A DNA stretch of 64,000 nt. Source: Ectopseudomonas toyotomiensis. GTDB taxonomy: Bacteria > Pseudomonadota > Gammaproteobacteria > Pseudomonadales > Pseudomonadaceae. The notes under the pieces were generated by a model that saw nothing but the letters and a program-made list of their open reading frames with translations, was not told the origin of the DNA and did not search any database. A program made the translations under genes and the position numbers. The first letter of the stretch is position 1, and the number at the start of each line of letters is the position of its first letter. Below are positions 15,312 to 23,861 of the stretch, one piece after another. Location of the stretch: the NCBI RefSeq assembly GCF_900115695.1, contig NZ_FOXK01000008.1, positions 62,001-126,000 of the forward strand, given 5' to 3'.

Positions 15312-17357
15312 TTACAGATCAAGCACCAGGGGCTGCACGCCATCCTCACCCTGCGCCGGCACCGCACAACAGATCAGCACGCTATCGCCTTCCGGCAGCT
15401 CGGCTGGCGGGTTCGGGTAATGCACCTGGCCGCTGACCAGGCGCGTCTTGCAGGTGCCGCAGGAACCGCCACGGCAGCTGAATTCGGGCGTCAGGCCACG
15501 ACTTTCTGCCAGCTCCAGCAGGCTGCCACCCTCCGGTATCCAGCGTGCTTCCTTGGCTGAAGTGGTGAAGTAAACCGGCACTGGCTCGGTTGCCGCTGGC
15601 GGCTGTACGAAGGCGTAGGTCTGACCGTCCGTGCGACGCTTCAGTGTCGAGGGGCCGAACGCCTCGGCGTGGATGCGCGCGTCGGCGACATTCAAATCGC
15701 GCAGGCCGTCGTAGATCGCCTGGGTAAAGGCGGCCGGGCCGCACAGGTAGAAGTCGTAGTCGTCGAACGATAGCGCCGCCTTGATCTGCGCCAGCTCGAT
15801 GCGCCCGTGCTGCTCGTAGTCGCGCCCGAGTACTGCGCCCTCATCCGGCGCACTGAGTGCACGGTGAATCGTCAGCAAACCACTCGAGCGTTGCACCAGC
15901 TCGCGCAGCTCGGACTGAAACGGCAGGTCGCCCAGCGTCCGCGCACCCTGGAAGAAATGGATGCGTTTGCCCTGCCCCAGCGCCACCTGCTCGCGCAGCA
16001 TCGACAGCAACGGCGTGATGCCGACGCCGGCACCGATCAGCACCAGCGGCCGGTTGCTGTCGCTATTAAGGGTGAAGCTGCCCAGTGGAGGACGCACCTC
16101 CAGCACATCGCCGACCTGAACCTGTTCGTGCAGGTGGCGCGAGACCAGGCCCTGCGCCTTGACGCTGATGCGCAACTGACCGTCCGAAGGCGCGCTGGAC
16201 AGGCTATAGGTGCGCAGCAGGGTGTCACCCGTGGCGGTGGTGATGCGAATCGGCAGGTGCTGACCGGCGGCGAAGCGCGGCGCAACGCCCTGCTCCGGCG
16301 CCAGCACGAACGAGCGAATATCGCTGCTCTCCTGCTGCAGGCTGAGCACGCGCCAGCGCTGCCACTGGTTGCGCTGCTCACGTTCGCGCAGGCGCGCATC
16401 GGTTTCTGCCCAGGTGCCGGTCATCAGGCTGGTCGGCGCATATTCCTCGAAGGCCCAACGCAATGAAGTCGCGGCCGGGCGCAGCACCACCTGCTCGACG
16501 TCGAGTGTCCATAGCCGTTCGGCGCCTTCGAAGAGGTTGATCAACGGACTGTCGAGGAGTATTTCGACACGGCCGCCCAGTTGCAGCACGTCGCCCGTGG
16601 TGAAGTCGACGAACAGCAGGCCCGCGCGCGGATTGACGCTGAGATTGCCCAAGGTGTTGAAGAACAGGTTGCCGGCGTAGTCGGGGATGGTCAGGCGATT
16701 GCCCTCTACCCGCACGAAGCCGGCACGCCCCCCCCGGTGCGAAACATCCACCGAACGGCGGCCATCGTCATGCTCGACATAACTGGCGACGAAGAAGGTG
16801 TCGGCGCTACGGATCATCTCGGCAGTTCGCGCATCCAGTTCGGTCGCCTCCAGACGTTCGACGCCCCGCTCGGGTACGCGGCGATACTGGCGCAACTGGA
16901 TGTACTGCGGGCAGTTGCCGAAGGAGTGCTCCACGGTGATGTCCAGACGCTGTGCAGAGGCCTGATGAATATGCCCGTTGATGCGATTGCGCCGCCGCGT
17001 ATGCAGCTCTATACCGAGCAGGCCAATGGCCTCGCCACTACCGAGGCCAGGGGTGGCCGGGTCGAGCGGATCGAGCGTCATGGCGGCGAGATCGAACGAC
17101 AGCTGACGTGGATCGGGCGAGGTGACGAAGCCCTCTTCGCCTTCGATCAAGGTGGCCCAGGGCTGGCCTGCAGCATCCACGGCAGCGGCGATCATGAAGG
17201 GCAGTTGATGGTAGAACTCGCGGTGCTGATCCGGCATGTAGTCGCGGATCACCTTCTGTCCGAGCACTTCCATGCGTTCGCCGACGCCGACCTTTTCCTG
17301 CAGTTGCTTTTCACCGGCATGCCAGGGCGAGTGCCGATGGCTGGGAAGCTGTTGCAT
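15312..17357 (-). CDS. PNPOx-like / ferredoxin reductase / 2Fe-2S fusion flavoprotein
   Basis: 681 residues, with GGAGG 7 nt before ATG 17357. Residues about 30-330 form a pyridoxamine-5'-phosphate-oxidase-like split barrel (HREFYHQLPFMIAAAVDAAG; later YAGNLFFNTLGNL). Residues about 345-580 are an FAD/NAD(P) ferredoxin reductase module (RTYSLSSAP for FAD, LIGAGVGITPLLSML for nucleotide). The last 85 residues are a plant-type 2Fe-2S ferredoxin with C-RGGS-C-GT-C and a distal cysteine (LICC). All cofactor sites look intact, so electrons can pass NAD(P)H to FAD to 2Fe-2S. The final acceptor is unknown. Downstream of a GST gene, suggesting detoxification or reduction of xenobiotics. Confidence 0.9.
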   Translation of the reverse strand: MQQLPSHRHSPWHAGEKQLQEKVGVGERMEVLGQKVIRDYMPDQHREFYHQLPFMIAAAVDAAGQPWATLIEGEEGFVTSPDPRQLSFDLAAMTLDPLDPATPGLGSGEAIGLLGIELHTRRRNRINGHIHQASAQRLDITVEHSFGNCPQYIQLRQYRRVPERGVERLEATELDARTAEMIRSADTFFVASYVEHDDGRRSVDVSHRGGRAGFVRVEGNRLTIPDYAGNLFFNTLGNLSVNPRAGLLFVDFTTGDVLQLGGRVEILLDSPLINLFEGAERLWTLDVEQVVLRPAATSLRWAFEEYAPTSLMTGTWAETDARLREREQRNQWQRWRVLSLQQESSDIRSFVLAPEQGVAPRFAAGQHLPIRITTATGDTLLRTYSLSSAPSDGQLRISVKAQGLVSRHLHEQVQVGDVLEVRPPLGSFTLNSDSNRPLVLIGAGVGITPLLSMLREQVALGQGKRIHFFQGARTLGDLPFQSELRELVQRSSGLLTIHRALSAPDEGAVLGRDYEQHGRIELAQIKAALSFDDYDFYLCGPAAFTQAIYDGLRDLNVADARIHAEAFGPSTLKRRTDGQTYAFVQPPAATEPVPVYFTTSAKEARWIPEGGSLLELAESRGLTPEFSCRGGSCGTCKTRLVSGQVHYPNPPAELPEGDSVLICCAVPAQGEDGVQPLVLDL

Positions 17358-17408
17358 GTTCTGCCCTCCTTCAGAGGTGCTGCCGGTGTACCCGGCAGCG
17401 TTTGCGTA

Positions 17409-18035
17409 TCAGGCTTGCAGACCGGTGGCGGTACGCGGCATCGGCACGAAACCTGGCAGTGCCTCGATGCGGGCCAGCCAGGCGCGGATGTTCGGATAGG
17501 GTTCCAACGAGACGTTGCCCTCCGGCGCATGGGCGATGTAGGAGTAGTTAGCGACGTCGGCGATGCTCGGCTTGTCGCCGGTGAGGAATGGGGTTTCGCC
17601 CAGCTCGCCTTCCATCACGGTGAACAGCGCGTGGGCGCGGTTGATCACTTCTTCGGTGTTGAACGAGTAGCCGAACACGGTAACCAGGCGCGCGGCAGCA
17701 GGGCCGAACGCGACCAGGCCAGCAGCCACCGACAACCAGCGCTGCACACGGGCCGCAGCAGCAGGCTCCTGCGGCAGCCAGTCGTCATTGCCGTAGCGCT
17801 TGGCCAGGTAGACGAGGATGGCGTTGGAGTCGCTGATGATGGTGCCGCCGTCATCGATGGCCGGTACCTGGCCGAAGGGGTTGATAGCCAGGAACTCCGG
17901 CGTCTTGTGCTCGCCCTTGGCCAGATCGACGAAGATCAGCTCGGTGGGCAATTGCAGCAGCGAGAGCATCAGCTCGGCGCGGTGAGCGTGGCCGGAACGA
18001 GGGAAGTTGTACAGCTTGATGGCGGGACGGGACAT
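17409..18035 (-). CDS. Glutathione S-transferase family protein
   Basis: 208 residues, with AAGGAG before ATG 18035. The N-terminal thioredoxin-fold domain (IKLYNFPRSGHAHRAELML) has Ser14 in the catalytic position, and NPFGQVPAIDD with SDSNAILVYL forms the glutathione-binding cis-Pro and Ser-Asn site. The C-terminal part is all-helical. Probably conjugates or reduces electrophiles with glutathione. It precedes the flavo-FeS gene by 51 bp in the same direction and is likely its operon partner. Confidence 0.9.
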   Translation of the reverse strand: MSRPAIKLYNFPRSGHAHRAELMLSLLQLPTELIFVDLAKGEHKTPEFLAINPFGQVPAIDDGGTIISDSNAILVYLAKRYGNDDWLPQEPAAAARVQRWLSVAAGLVAFGPAAARLVTVFGYSFNTEEVINRAHALFTVMEGELGETPFLTGDKPSIADVANYSYIAHAPEGNVSLEPYPNIRAWLARIEALPGFVPMPRTATGLQA

Positions 18036-18182
18036 GGCGATGACTCCTTCGAGCGTGATTGGATAAGGTCACCGCGAGACGACTGGCCTTCGCGACGATG
18101 GGGCCATGTTCGCCCCATCCAATCCCGATAAGAATCACCACAGCGGGCAATCCACTATTTCACTTTCTGCAATTACCTCATT

Positions 18183-19073
18183 TCAGGCCTGAAACGCCAG
18201 ATGGGCACGCAGACGCGGCACGGCGAAATCGAGGAAGCTGCGTACCCGCGCTGCGGCCCGGCGCCCTTCGCGGTAGTAAAGCTGCACCGGCACGGGCGCT
18301 GCGGCGAAGTTTTCCAGCACCGCCTGCAACTGCCCACTGTGCAACTCCTGATAGGCCTCGTAGCTCAGGCAGCGGGTCACGCCGAAACCGGCGAGCGCCG
18401 CGCGGATCGCGGCCTGCGGCGTGCTGCAGGTCAACCGCGGCGCGAGCTTCACCGCGCCATCCACAAAGCGCCATTCCCCCGCATGGCCGGTCGAAGAACG
18501 AGCGATGGTGCGGTGTGCGTGCAAAGCCTGCGGGTTGGCGGGCCAGCCCCAGCGCTGCAGATAGGCAGGTGCCGCACAGACCAGCGGTCGCGCCCATCCC
18601 AACGGCACGGCGAAACCGGACGAACTGGGCAGATGGCCGACCACCACGGCCAGGTCGATGCCCTCCTCCAGCAACCTGGGCGACTCTTCGCGCGCCAGGG
18701 TGGCCAGGCTCACCTCGGGAAATTCCGCCAGGTAGTCGACCGCGATGGGGGTCAGCACCTGATGCGTCATCAATAGCGGCAGGGCCAGGGTCAGTTGTCC
18801 GACGGGGTTGGCGTGCAGGCCGGTCACGGAGCGCTCGGCCTCCTCCACCCGCTGCAGGATGCGCCGGCAACTCTCGGCGAAAGCGGTACCCGCCGGGCTC
18901 AGGCTCACACCGCGCGGCCCGCGCAGGAGCAGAGTGCTGTCCAGACGACTCTCCAGCGCAGCCACGATACGCATCACCGTGGCCTGCGACAGCTGCAACT
19001 GCCGAGCAGCCGCGGCCAGGCTGCCCGCCCGGGCCACGACGAGAAACACCTGCATCTCGCGATGAGCGTTCAT
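18183..19073 (-). CDS. LysR-family regulator (downstream of a tandem pair)
   Basis: 296 residues. Its ATG at 19073 overlaps the stop of the upstream LysR gene in an ATGA, so the two are translationally coupled. N-terminal helix-turn-helix (MQVFLVVARAGSLAAAARQ, LSQATVMRIVAALE), then the LysR substrate-binding fold (GQLTLALPLL). It ends 147 bp before the GST start, all on one strand, so GST and the flavo-FeS gene could be targets. Effector unknown. Confidence 0.9.
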   Translation of the reverse strand: MNAHREMQVFLVVARAGSLAAAARQLQLSQATVMRIVAALESRLDSTLLLRGPRGVSLSPAGTAFAESCRRILQRVEEAERSVTGLHANPVGQLTLALPLLMTHQVLTPIAVDYLAEFPEVSLATLAREESPRLLEEGIDLAVVVGHLPSSSGFAVPLGWARPLVCAAPAYLQRWGWPANPQALHAHRTIARSSTGHAGEWRFVDGAVKLAPRLTCSTPQAAIRAALAGFGVTRCLSYEAYQELHSGQLQAVLENFAAAPVPVQLYYREGRRAAARVRSFLDFAVPRLRAHLAFQA

Positions 19074-19993
19074 GAAACAGGCGCTGCACCAGCTGCGCGC
19101 AGGGCCGGGTCGGCACGAAAACTGGCAGTGCAGTGGTCGACGAAGGTGCGCACCTTGGCCGAGACCTGGCGACCGCCCTGGTGAATGATATGCACCGGCA
19201 AGGCCGGCGGCTCGAACGCCTCGAGCACCAGCTCGATCTCGCCGCGCGCCACCGCAGCGGCCACCTGGTAGGACAGCACGCGGGTATAGCCCCAACCCAG
19301 GCGCGCCACGCTGATCGCCGCCTGGTTCGAGCTGACGGTGAAGCGGGGTTGCGGCATGAAGCCGAACGGGCCGTCCGCGCCGACGAACTGCCAGTGCGAC
19401 AGCAGGGTGCTGGCGCTGGACATGACGATGGGCGCAGCGCGCAATTCATCCGGGTGGCGCGGGCGCCCGACGCGGTCGAGAAAATCTGGCGATGCGCATA
19501 CAACCGGGCGGATCTGCCCGACCTGCAACGCCGGGTGATCGCCCTCGGGCAGCGAGCCGATGCGCACGGCCACGTCGATGCCCTCCTCCATCATGTTCAC
19601 CACGCGGTCGACCAGCAGCGCATTGACCTCCACGTCCGGGTGGGTATCGAGGTACTGGGCGATACGTGGAATCAGGAACAGCTCGCCGAACATCACCGGC
19701 GCCGTCACGGTGAGCCGTCCACGCGGCCGCACACTGCCACCGGCGGCCAGCTCCTCGGCCTCTTCCAGTTCCAGCAGGATGCGCCGACAGTCCTCGACAT
19801 AACGCTGGCCAGCCTCGGTCAGGCGCAGGCTGCGCGTGCTGCGGGCCAGCAGCAGCGTGCCGAGACGTGCCTCCAGCGCGGCGATGGCGCGAGTGACGCT
19901 GGGCGGCGAAATGCCCAGCAGCTTGGCGCCGCCGGCGAAGCTCTCGGCTTCGGTCACCGCCAGCAGCACTCTCATTTCCTGAAACCGATCCAT
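19070..19993 (-). CDS. LysR-family regulator (upstream of a tandem pair)
   Basis: 307 residues from ATG 19993 (a GTG two codons earlier is also open). Winged helix-turn-helix (FQEMRVLLAVTEAESFAGG, ISPPSVTRAIAALE), then the effector domain (GRLTVTAPVMFGE). About one third of residues align by eye with the next LysR gene, which it overlaps by 4 bp, so the pair probably arose by duplication. Lies 64 bp downstream of the LysE-type exporter on the same strand. Confidence 0.9.
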   Translation of the reverse strand: MDRFQEMRVLLAVTEAESFAGGAKLLGISPPSVTRAIAALEARLGTLLLARSTRSLRLTEAGQRYVEDCRRILLELEEAEELAAGGSVRPRGRLTVTAPVMFGELFLIPRIAQYLDTHPDVEVNALLVDRVVNMMEEGIDVAVRIGSLPEGDHPALQVGQIRPVVCASPDFLDRVGRPRHPDELRAAPIVMSSASTLLSHWQFVGADGPFGFMPQPRFTVSSNQAAISVARLGWGYTRVLSYQVAAAVARGEIELVLEAFEPPALPVHIIHQGGRQVSAKVRTFVDHCTASFRADPALRAAGAAPVS

Positions 19994-20056
19994 CGTCACC
20001 GCCTGCTTTTCTGTTGCATCGGCACAGAGTAACCCAAGCCGCAGCGGCGGCAGGAC

Positions 20057-20677
20057 TCAACGGCGGCTGAGTGCCAGACGCGCAGCAAACAGAACGAAGA
20101 TCAGCCCCGTGCTGCGATCCATCCACTTGATTACCACCTCGCGCCGCAGCCAGTGGCCGAGCGGCTGGGTGGCACCGATCAGCAGCAGCGCCCAGACCAG
20201 GCTGAGCGCCACATGGATGCCCACCAGGCCGAATGTCCAGGCGATCAGTGGCTGCCCCTGCGGGATGAACTGCGGCAGGAAGGACACATAGAAAATCCCC
20301 ACCTTGGGGTTGAGCACATTGCCCAGCAGACCGCGCAGGAACCAGTTGGCATCGGGTGTGCCGCTCGCCCGCGCGGGTGCCAGCGAGGTACGCGGGCGCA
20401 GCAGCATGTTTAGCCCGAGCCACGCCAGATAGGCCGCACCGCAATACTTGAGCAGGTTGTAGCCGAATTCGGAAACCGCCAGCAGCGCGCCGAGGCCGAA
20501 GGCCACCGCCGCGCCCCAGAGCAGGCAACCGGCATTGATGCCCAGCGCCGCACGAAACGCCTGCTGCCGCCCCTCGACAGCCGCGGTACGCAGCACCAGC
20601 GCCGTGTCGATCCCAGGCGTCAGGGTCAGCAGCGTGGCCGCCAAGGTGAAGGCGATGAGGTTCTCGGCAAAGGCCAT
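20057..20677 (-). CDS. LysE/RhtB-family amino-acid exporter
   Basis: 206 residues, six predicted hydrophobic segments, typical LysE length. The family signature is visible at the N-terminus: TLLTLTPGIDTALVLRTA, followed by GRQQAFRAALGINAGCLLWG and AYLAWLGLNMLL. These inner-membrane proteins export amino acids or derivatives. First gene of the minus-strand series LysE-LysR-LysR. Substrate unknown. Confidence 0.9.
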   Translation of the reverse strand: MAFAENLIAFTLAATLLTLTPGIDTALVLRTAAVEGRQQAFRAALGINAGCLLWGAAVAFGLGALLAVSEFGYNLLKYCGAAYLAWLGLNMLLRPRTSLAPARASGTPDANWFLRGLLGNVLNPKVGIFYVSFLPQFIPQGQPLIAWTFGLVGIHVALSLVWALLLIGATQPLGHWLRREVVIKWMDRSTGLIFVLFAARLALSRR

Positions 20678-20755
20678 TCGCAGGCGCTCCGTTTACAGGG
20701 CAGAGCGCGAGTATAAACAGCGCATCGCTGACCGTCGTGGGGGGCCAGCGATCCC

Positions 20756-20828
20756 GTAGGGTGCGCCGTGCGCACCGCGGTTCGTTCATGCGATGCGTGT
20801 TGCCGGTGGTGCACGCGGCGCACCCTAC
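20756..20828. repeat. REP-like inverted pair (GTAGGGTGCG family)
   Basis: GTAGGGTGCGCCGTGCGCAC at 20756-20775 is matched in reverse by GTGCACGCGGCGCACCCTAC ending at 20828, about 19 of 21 positions. This GTAGGGTGCG head marks a different repeat family from the GTAGGAGC one at 10.0 kb. It lies between the thiolase stop and the exporter start. Confidence 0.75.
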
Positions 20829-20833
20829 GTCGT

Positions 20834-22021
20834 TTAGCCGCGATAGGCCTCGAACAGCCCCGTGGCGCCCATGCCGCCACCCACGCACATGGTGACGATG
20901 CCGTAACGCAGCTCGCGGCGCTGCAACTCGCGCACCAGGTGGCCGACCTGGCGCGAACCGGTCATGCCGAACGGATGGCCGATGGAGATGGAGCCGCCAT
21001 TGACGTTGTATTTCTCGTTGTCGATCCCGAGCGTGTCGCGGCAGTACAGACACTGCGAGGCGAAGGCTTCGTTGAGTTCCCACAGGTCGATATCAGCCAC
21101 ACTCAGGCCCTTGGCCTTGAGCAGCTTGGGCACCGAGAACACCGGGCCGATGCCCATCTCATCCGGCTCGCAACCGGCCACGGTGAAGCCGCGGAAATAG
21201 GCTTTTGGCTTGAGGCCCAACTCCAACGCTTTTTCCAGACTCATCACCAGGGTCATCGAGGCGCCGTCGGACAGCTGCGAAGCATTGCCGGCGGTGACGC
21301 TGCCAGCCGGGTCAAATGCCGGTTGCAGCTTGGCCAGGGATTCCAGGGTGGTGTCCGGGCGGTTGCAGTCATCAGCCTCGACCACACCGTCGACGATCTT
21401 CTTCTCGCCGGTCGTCTTGTCTTCGAGCTGATACTTCACCGACATCGGTACGATCTCGTCGGCGAACAGCCCTTCGGCCTGGGCCCGCGCGGTGCGCTGC
21501 TGGCTCTGCAGGGCGTAGGCGTCCTGGGCTTCGCGGTTGATGCCATAGCGGTTGGCGACGATCTCGGCGGTCTTGCCCATGGGGTAGTAGATGCCGGGGT
21601 TGTCCTGCTGCAGCAGCGGGTTGAACAGGTTGTCCATGTTCATGCTTTTCAGGGTCATGGTGATGGACTCGACGCCGCCGGCGACGATGATGTCGCTGCA
21701 GCCGGACGCCACCTGGTTGGCAGCGATGGCAATGGCCTGCAGGCCCGAGGAGCAGAAGCGGTTGAGGGTCATGCCCGCCACCGGATTACCCAGGCGTGAG
21801 AGCACGGCGACGTTGCGGCCGATGTTCATGCCCTGCGCCCCCTCGTTGGAGCCAGCACCGACGATGCAGTCATCCACCAGCTTCGGGTCGATGCCGTTGC
21901 GCACCAGCAGCGCATCGACACAATGGGCGGCCATGTCGTCCGGCCGGGTCATATTGAACTTGCCGCGGAACGACTTGGCCAGGCCGGTCCGTACGCTATC
22001 GACGATCACCACTTCACGCAT
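20834..22021 (-). CDS. Acetyl-CoA C-acyltransferase (thiolase)
   Basis: 395 residues, normal thiolase length. The nucleophile C90 lies in NRFCSSGLQAI, H349 in GHPFGMTGSR and the second catalytic cysteine C379 in CVGGGMG, so all active-site residues are present. It either condenses two acyl-CoA units or cleaves 3-ketoacyl-CoA in beta-oxidation. No fadB-like partner is adjacent, so its pathway is open. The 230-bp upstream gap is filled largely with repeats. Confidence 0.93.
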   Translation of the reverse strand: MREVVIVDSVRTGLAKSFRGKFNMTRPDDMAAHCVDALLVRNGIDPKLVDDCIVGAGSNEGAQGMNIGRNVAVLSRLGNPVAGMTLNRFCSSGLQAIAIAANQVASGCSDIIVAGGVESITMTLKSMNMDNLFNPLLQQDNPGIYYPMGKTAEIVANRYGINREAQDAYALQSQQRTARAQAEGLFADEIVPMSVKYQLEDKTTGEKKIVDGVVEADDCNRPDTTLESLAKLQPAFDPAGSVTAGNASQLSDGASMTLVMSLEKALELGLKPKAYFRGFTVAGCEPDEMGIGPVFSVPKLLKAKGLSVADIDLWELNEAFASQCLYCRDTLGIDNEKYNVNGGSISIGHPFGMTGSRQVGHLVRELQRRELRYGIVTMCVGGGMGATGLFEAYRG

Positions 22022-22124
22022 GACGCACCTCGTTGTTATTGGATGGCGAATGGCGTGAAGATAAATCCAGCCGATCCCTGGGCGCGACCATCATTGATCT
22101 GGCGTATACGGGGCGATGCAGGGC

Positions 22125-22145
22125 GTAGCCCGGATGCAATCCGGG
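22125..22145. repeat. Short palindromic repeat (CCCGGAT-type)
   Basis: GTAG followed by CCCGGAT (22129-22135), loop GCA, ATCCGGG (22139-22145): a perfect 7-bp hairpin. The GTAGCCCGGAT head is a familiar Pseudomonas intergenic repeat type and differs from the element next to it. Confidence 0.6.
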
Positions 22146-22167
22146 GCCATCGGGAACGATACAACAG

Positions 22168-22243
22168 CATCGCGGTTGAAGCCGCTCCCACGGTTGCGCT
22201 ACAACCTGTGGGAGCCGCTGGGCGACACTCCGCTTTAGCCGCG
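22168..22243. repeat. REP-like pair (GCTCCCAC / GTGGGAGC)
   Basis: The left copy, GCGGTTGAAGCCGCTCCCAC (about 22172-22191), faces a right copy starting at GTGGGAGCCGCTGGGCGAC (22208 onward). The 8-bp heads GCTCCCAC and GTGGGAGC are exact inverses, as in the abundant REP/BIME elements of P. putida-type genomes. The pair lies just past the end of pap. Confidence 0.6.
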
Positions 22244-22251
22244 ACAAGGCA

Positions 22252-23739
22252 TCAATCCTTGGCGAACGCCGCCTCGATGGCCTCGTTGATGGTGCGCAGC
22301 ACCTTGACCCGGGCGAAGCGCTTGTCATTGGCCTCGATCAGCGTCCAGGGCGCGATCTCGGTGCTGGTGCGGTCGACCATGTCGCCCACTGCGTCGCCGT
22401 AGTCGTCCCACTTGTCGCGGTTGCGCCAATCCTCTTCGGTGATCTTGAAGCGCTTGAACGGGATCTGCTCGCGTTCCTTGAAGCGCTCCAGCTGCGTCTG
22501 CTGGTCGATGGCCAACCAGAACTTCACCAGGATCACCCCTGCGTTGGTCAACTGCTCCTCGAAATCGTTGATCTCGCCGTAGGCACGCAGCCAGTCGGCC
22601 TGGCTGCAGAAGCCCTCGACCCGCTCCACCAGCACACGCCCATACCAGCTGCGGTCAAAGATGGTGAATTTGCCGCGCGCCGGGATGTGCCGCCAGAAGC
22701 GCCACAGATAGGGCTGGGCACGTTCTTCCTCGGTCGGTGCCGCGACCGGCACGATGCGGTACTGACGCGGGTCGAGGGCACCGGTCACACGGCGGATGGC
22801 GCCGCCCTTGCCGGCGGCATCGTTACCTTCGAATGCCGCGATCAGGGCGTGCTTGCGCATGCGCTTGTCACGCATCAGGCCAGACAGACGCGCCTGCTCG
22901 GTGGCCAGTTGCTCCTTGTAGTCGTCCTTGCTCAGTGCCTGGGTCATGTCCAGGCTGGCCAGCAAACCGCGATTGTCCAGACTGGAAACCAGCGGCGCAG
23001 CATGCGGTTGCAGCTGGGTACGCTGCGGATTGGCCAACGCCGCCTGCAAGCCTTCGAGCAGGATGCGCCCGACGGTGAGGCTGCGGTAATAGTGATCGAC
23101 TCCCTCGACCACATACCAGGGCGCATAGTCACGGCTGGTGCGGCGCAGCACACGCTCGCCGTAGCGCACGAACTTGTCGTAGGTCTTCGATTGCTGCCAG
23201 TCCAGCGGGCTTATGCGCCAGCTGTGCAACGGGTCGTCCTTGAGCGCCTCCAGTCGCGCCTTCATGTGCTTCTTGGACAGGTGAAACCAGAACTTGAAGA
23301 TCAGCGCGCCCTCGTCGCAGAGCATGCGTTCAAGGCGCTCGGCACCATCGATGGCCTGGTCCAGCACCGCGTCCTTGAACTTGCCGTGCACCCTGCCCTG
23401 CAACATCTGGCTGTACCAGTTGCCGAAGAACACGCCCATGCGTCCCTTGGGCGGCAGTTGGCGCCAGTAGCGCCAGGCCGGCGGCCGCGCCAGCTCTTCG
23501 TCGGTCTGTATATCGAAGGTGCTGACCTGAATCAGCCGTGGGTCCATCCACTCGTTGAGCAGTTTCACCGTCTCGCCCTTGCCGGCGCCCTCGACGCCGT
23601 TGATCAATACGATCACCGGAAAACGCGCCTGCTGCTTGAGCTCGTACTGCGCTTCCAGCAGCGCCTCGCGCAGTGCCGGCTCTTCGGACTCGAACGTGGC
23701 CTTGTCGATACTGCGGCCAATTTCGGCGGACTCGAACAT
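22252..23739 (-). CDS. pap: Polyphosphate:AMP phosphotransferase, two PPK2 domains
   Basis: 495 residues: two PPK2 (P-loop) domains in tandem, the class II architecture that makes ADP from AMP and polyphosphate. Walker A of the first domain is GVEGAGKGET (48-57); of the second, FEGNDAAGKGGAIRR (near 303). Both domains keep the downstream DRSWY-like / GNWYSQ segments (FFGNWYSQML in domain 1, IFDRSWYGRVL in domain 2) and basic lid arginines. As in the known enzyme, domain 1 has diverged at the Walker B side. It acts in the cytoplasm. Divergent from mnmC with 122 bp between starts. Confidence 0.92.
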   Translation of the reverse strand: MFESAEIGRSIDKATFESEEPALREALLEAQYELKQQARFPVIVLINGVEGAGKGETVKLLNEWMDPRLIQVSTFDIQTDEELARPPAWRYWRQLPPKGRMGVFFGNWYSQMLQGRVHGKFKDAVLDQAIDGAERLERMLCDEGALIFKFWFHLSKKHMKARLEALKDDPLHSWRISPLDWQQSKTYDKFVRYGERVLRRTSRDYAPWYVVEGVDHYYRSLTVGRILLEGLQAALANPQRTQLQPHAAPLVSSLDNRGLLASLDMTQALSKDDYKEQLATEQARLSGLMRDKRMRKHALIAAFEGNDAAGKGGAIRRVTGALDPRQYRIVPVAAPTEEERAQPYLWRFWRHIPARGKFTIFDRSWYGRVLVERVEGFCSQADWLRAYGEINDFEEQLTNAGVILVKFWLAIDQQTQLERFKEREQIPFKRFKITEEDWRNRDKWDDYGDAVGDMVDRTSTEIAPWTLIEANDKRFARVKVLRTINEAIEAAFAKD

Positions 23740-23861
23740 AAAGCAACCTCCCTGGAATGATCCTCACAGCCTAACGGAACATCCAACGCTTTGCCCGCTG
23801 ACACCAGCGCCGCGACACCTGTGCACGGTAGAATCGCCGCACGATCCAGCGGAACCCAGCC

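Noticed and set aside
16581..18131. 516-codon plus-strand frame opposite the flavo-FeS and GST genes
   Set aside because: The opposite strand encodes proteins with complete cofactor motifs. This frame shows none and has no good ribosome-binding site.
19446..21083. 545-codon minus-strand frame spanning LysR, exporter and thiolase
   Set aside because: It crosses three clearly better genes and a repeat in one frame; translation is Arg/Gly/Ala-rich.
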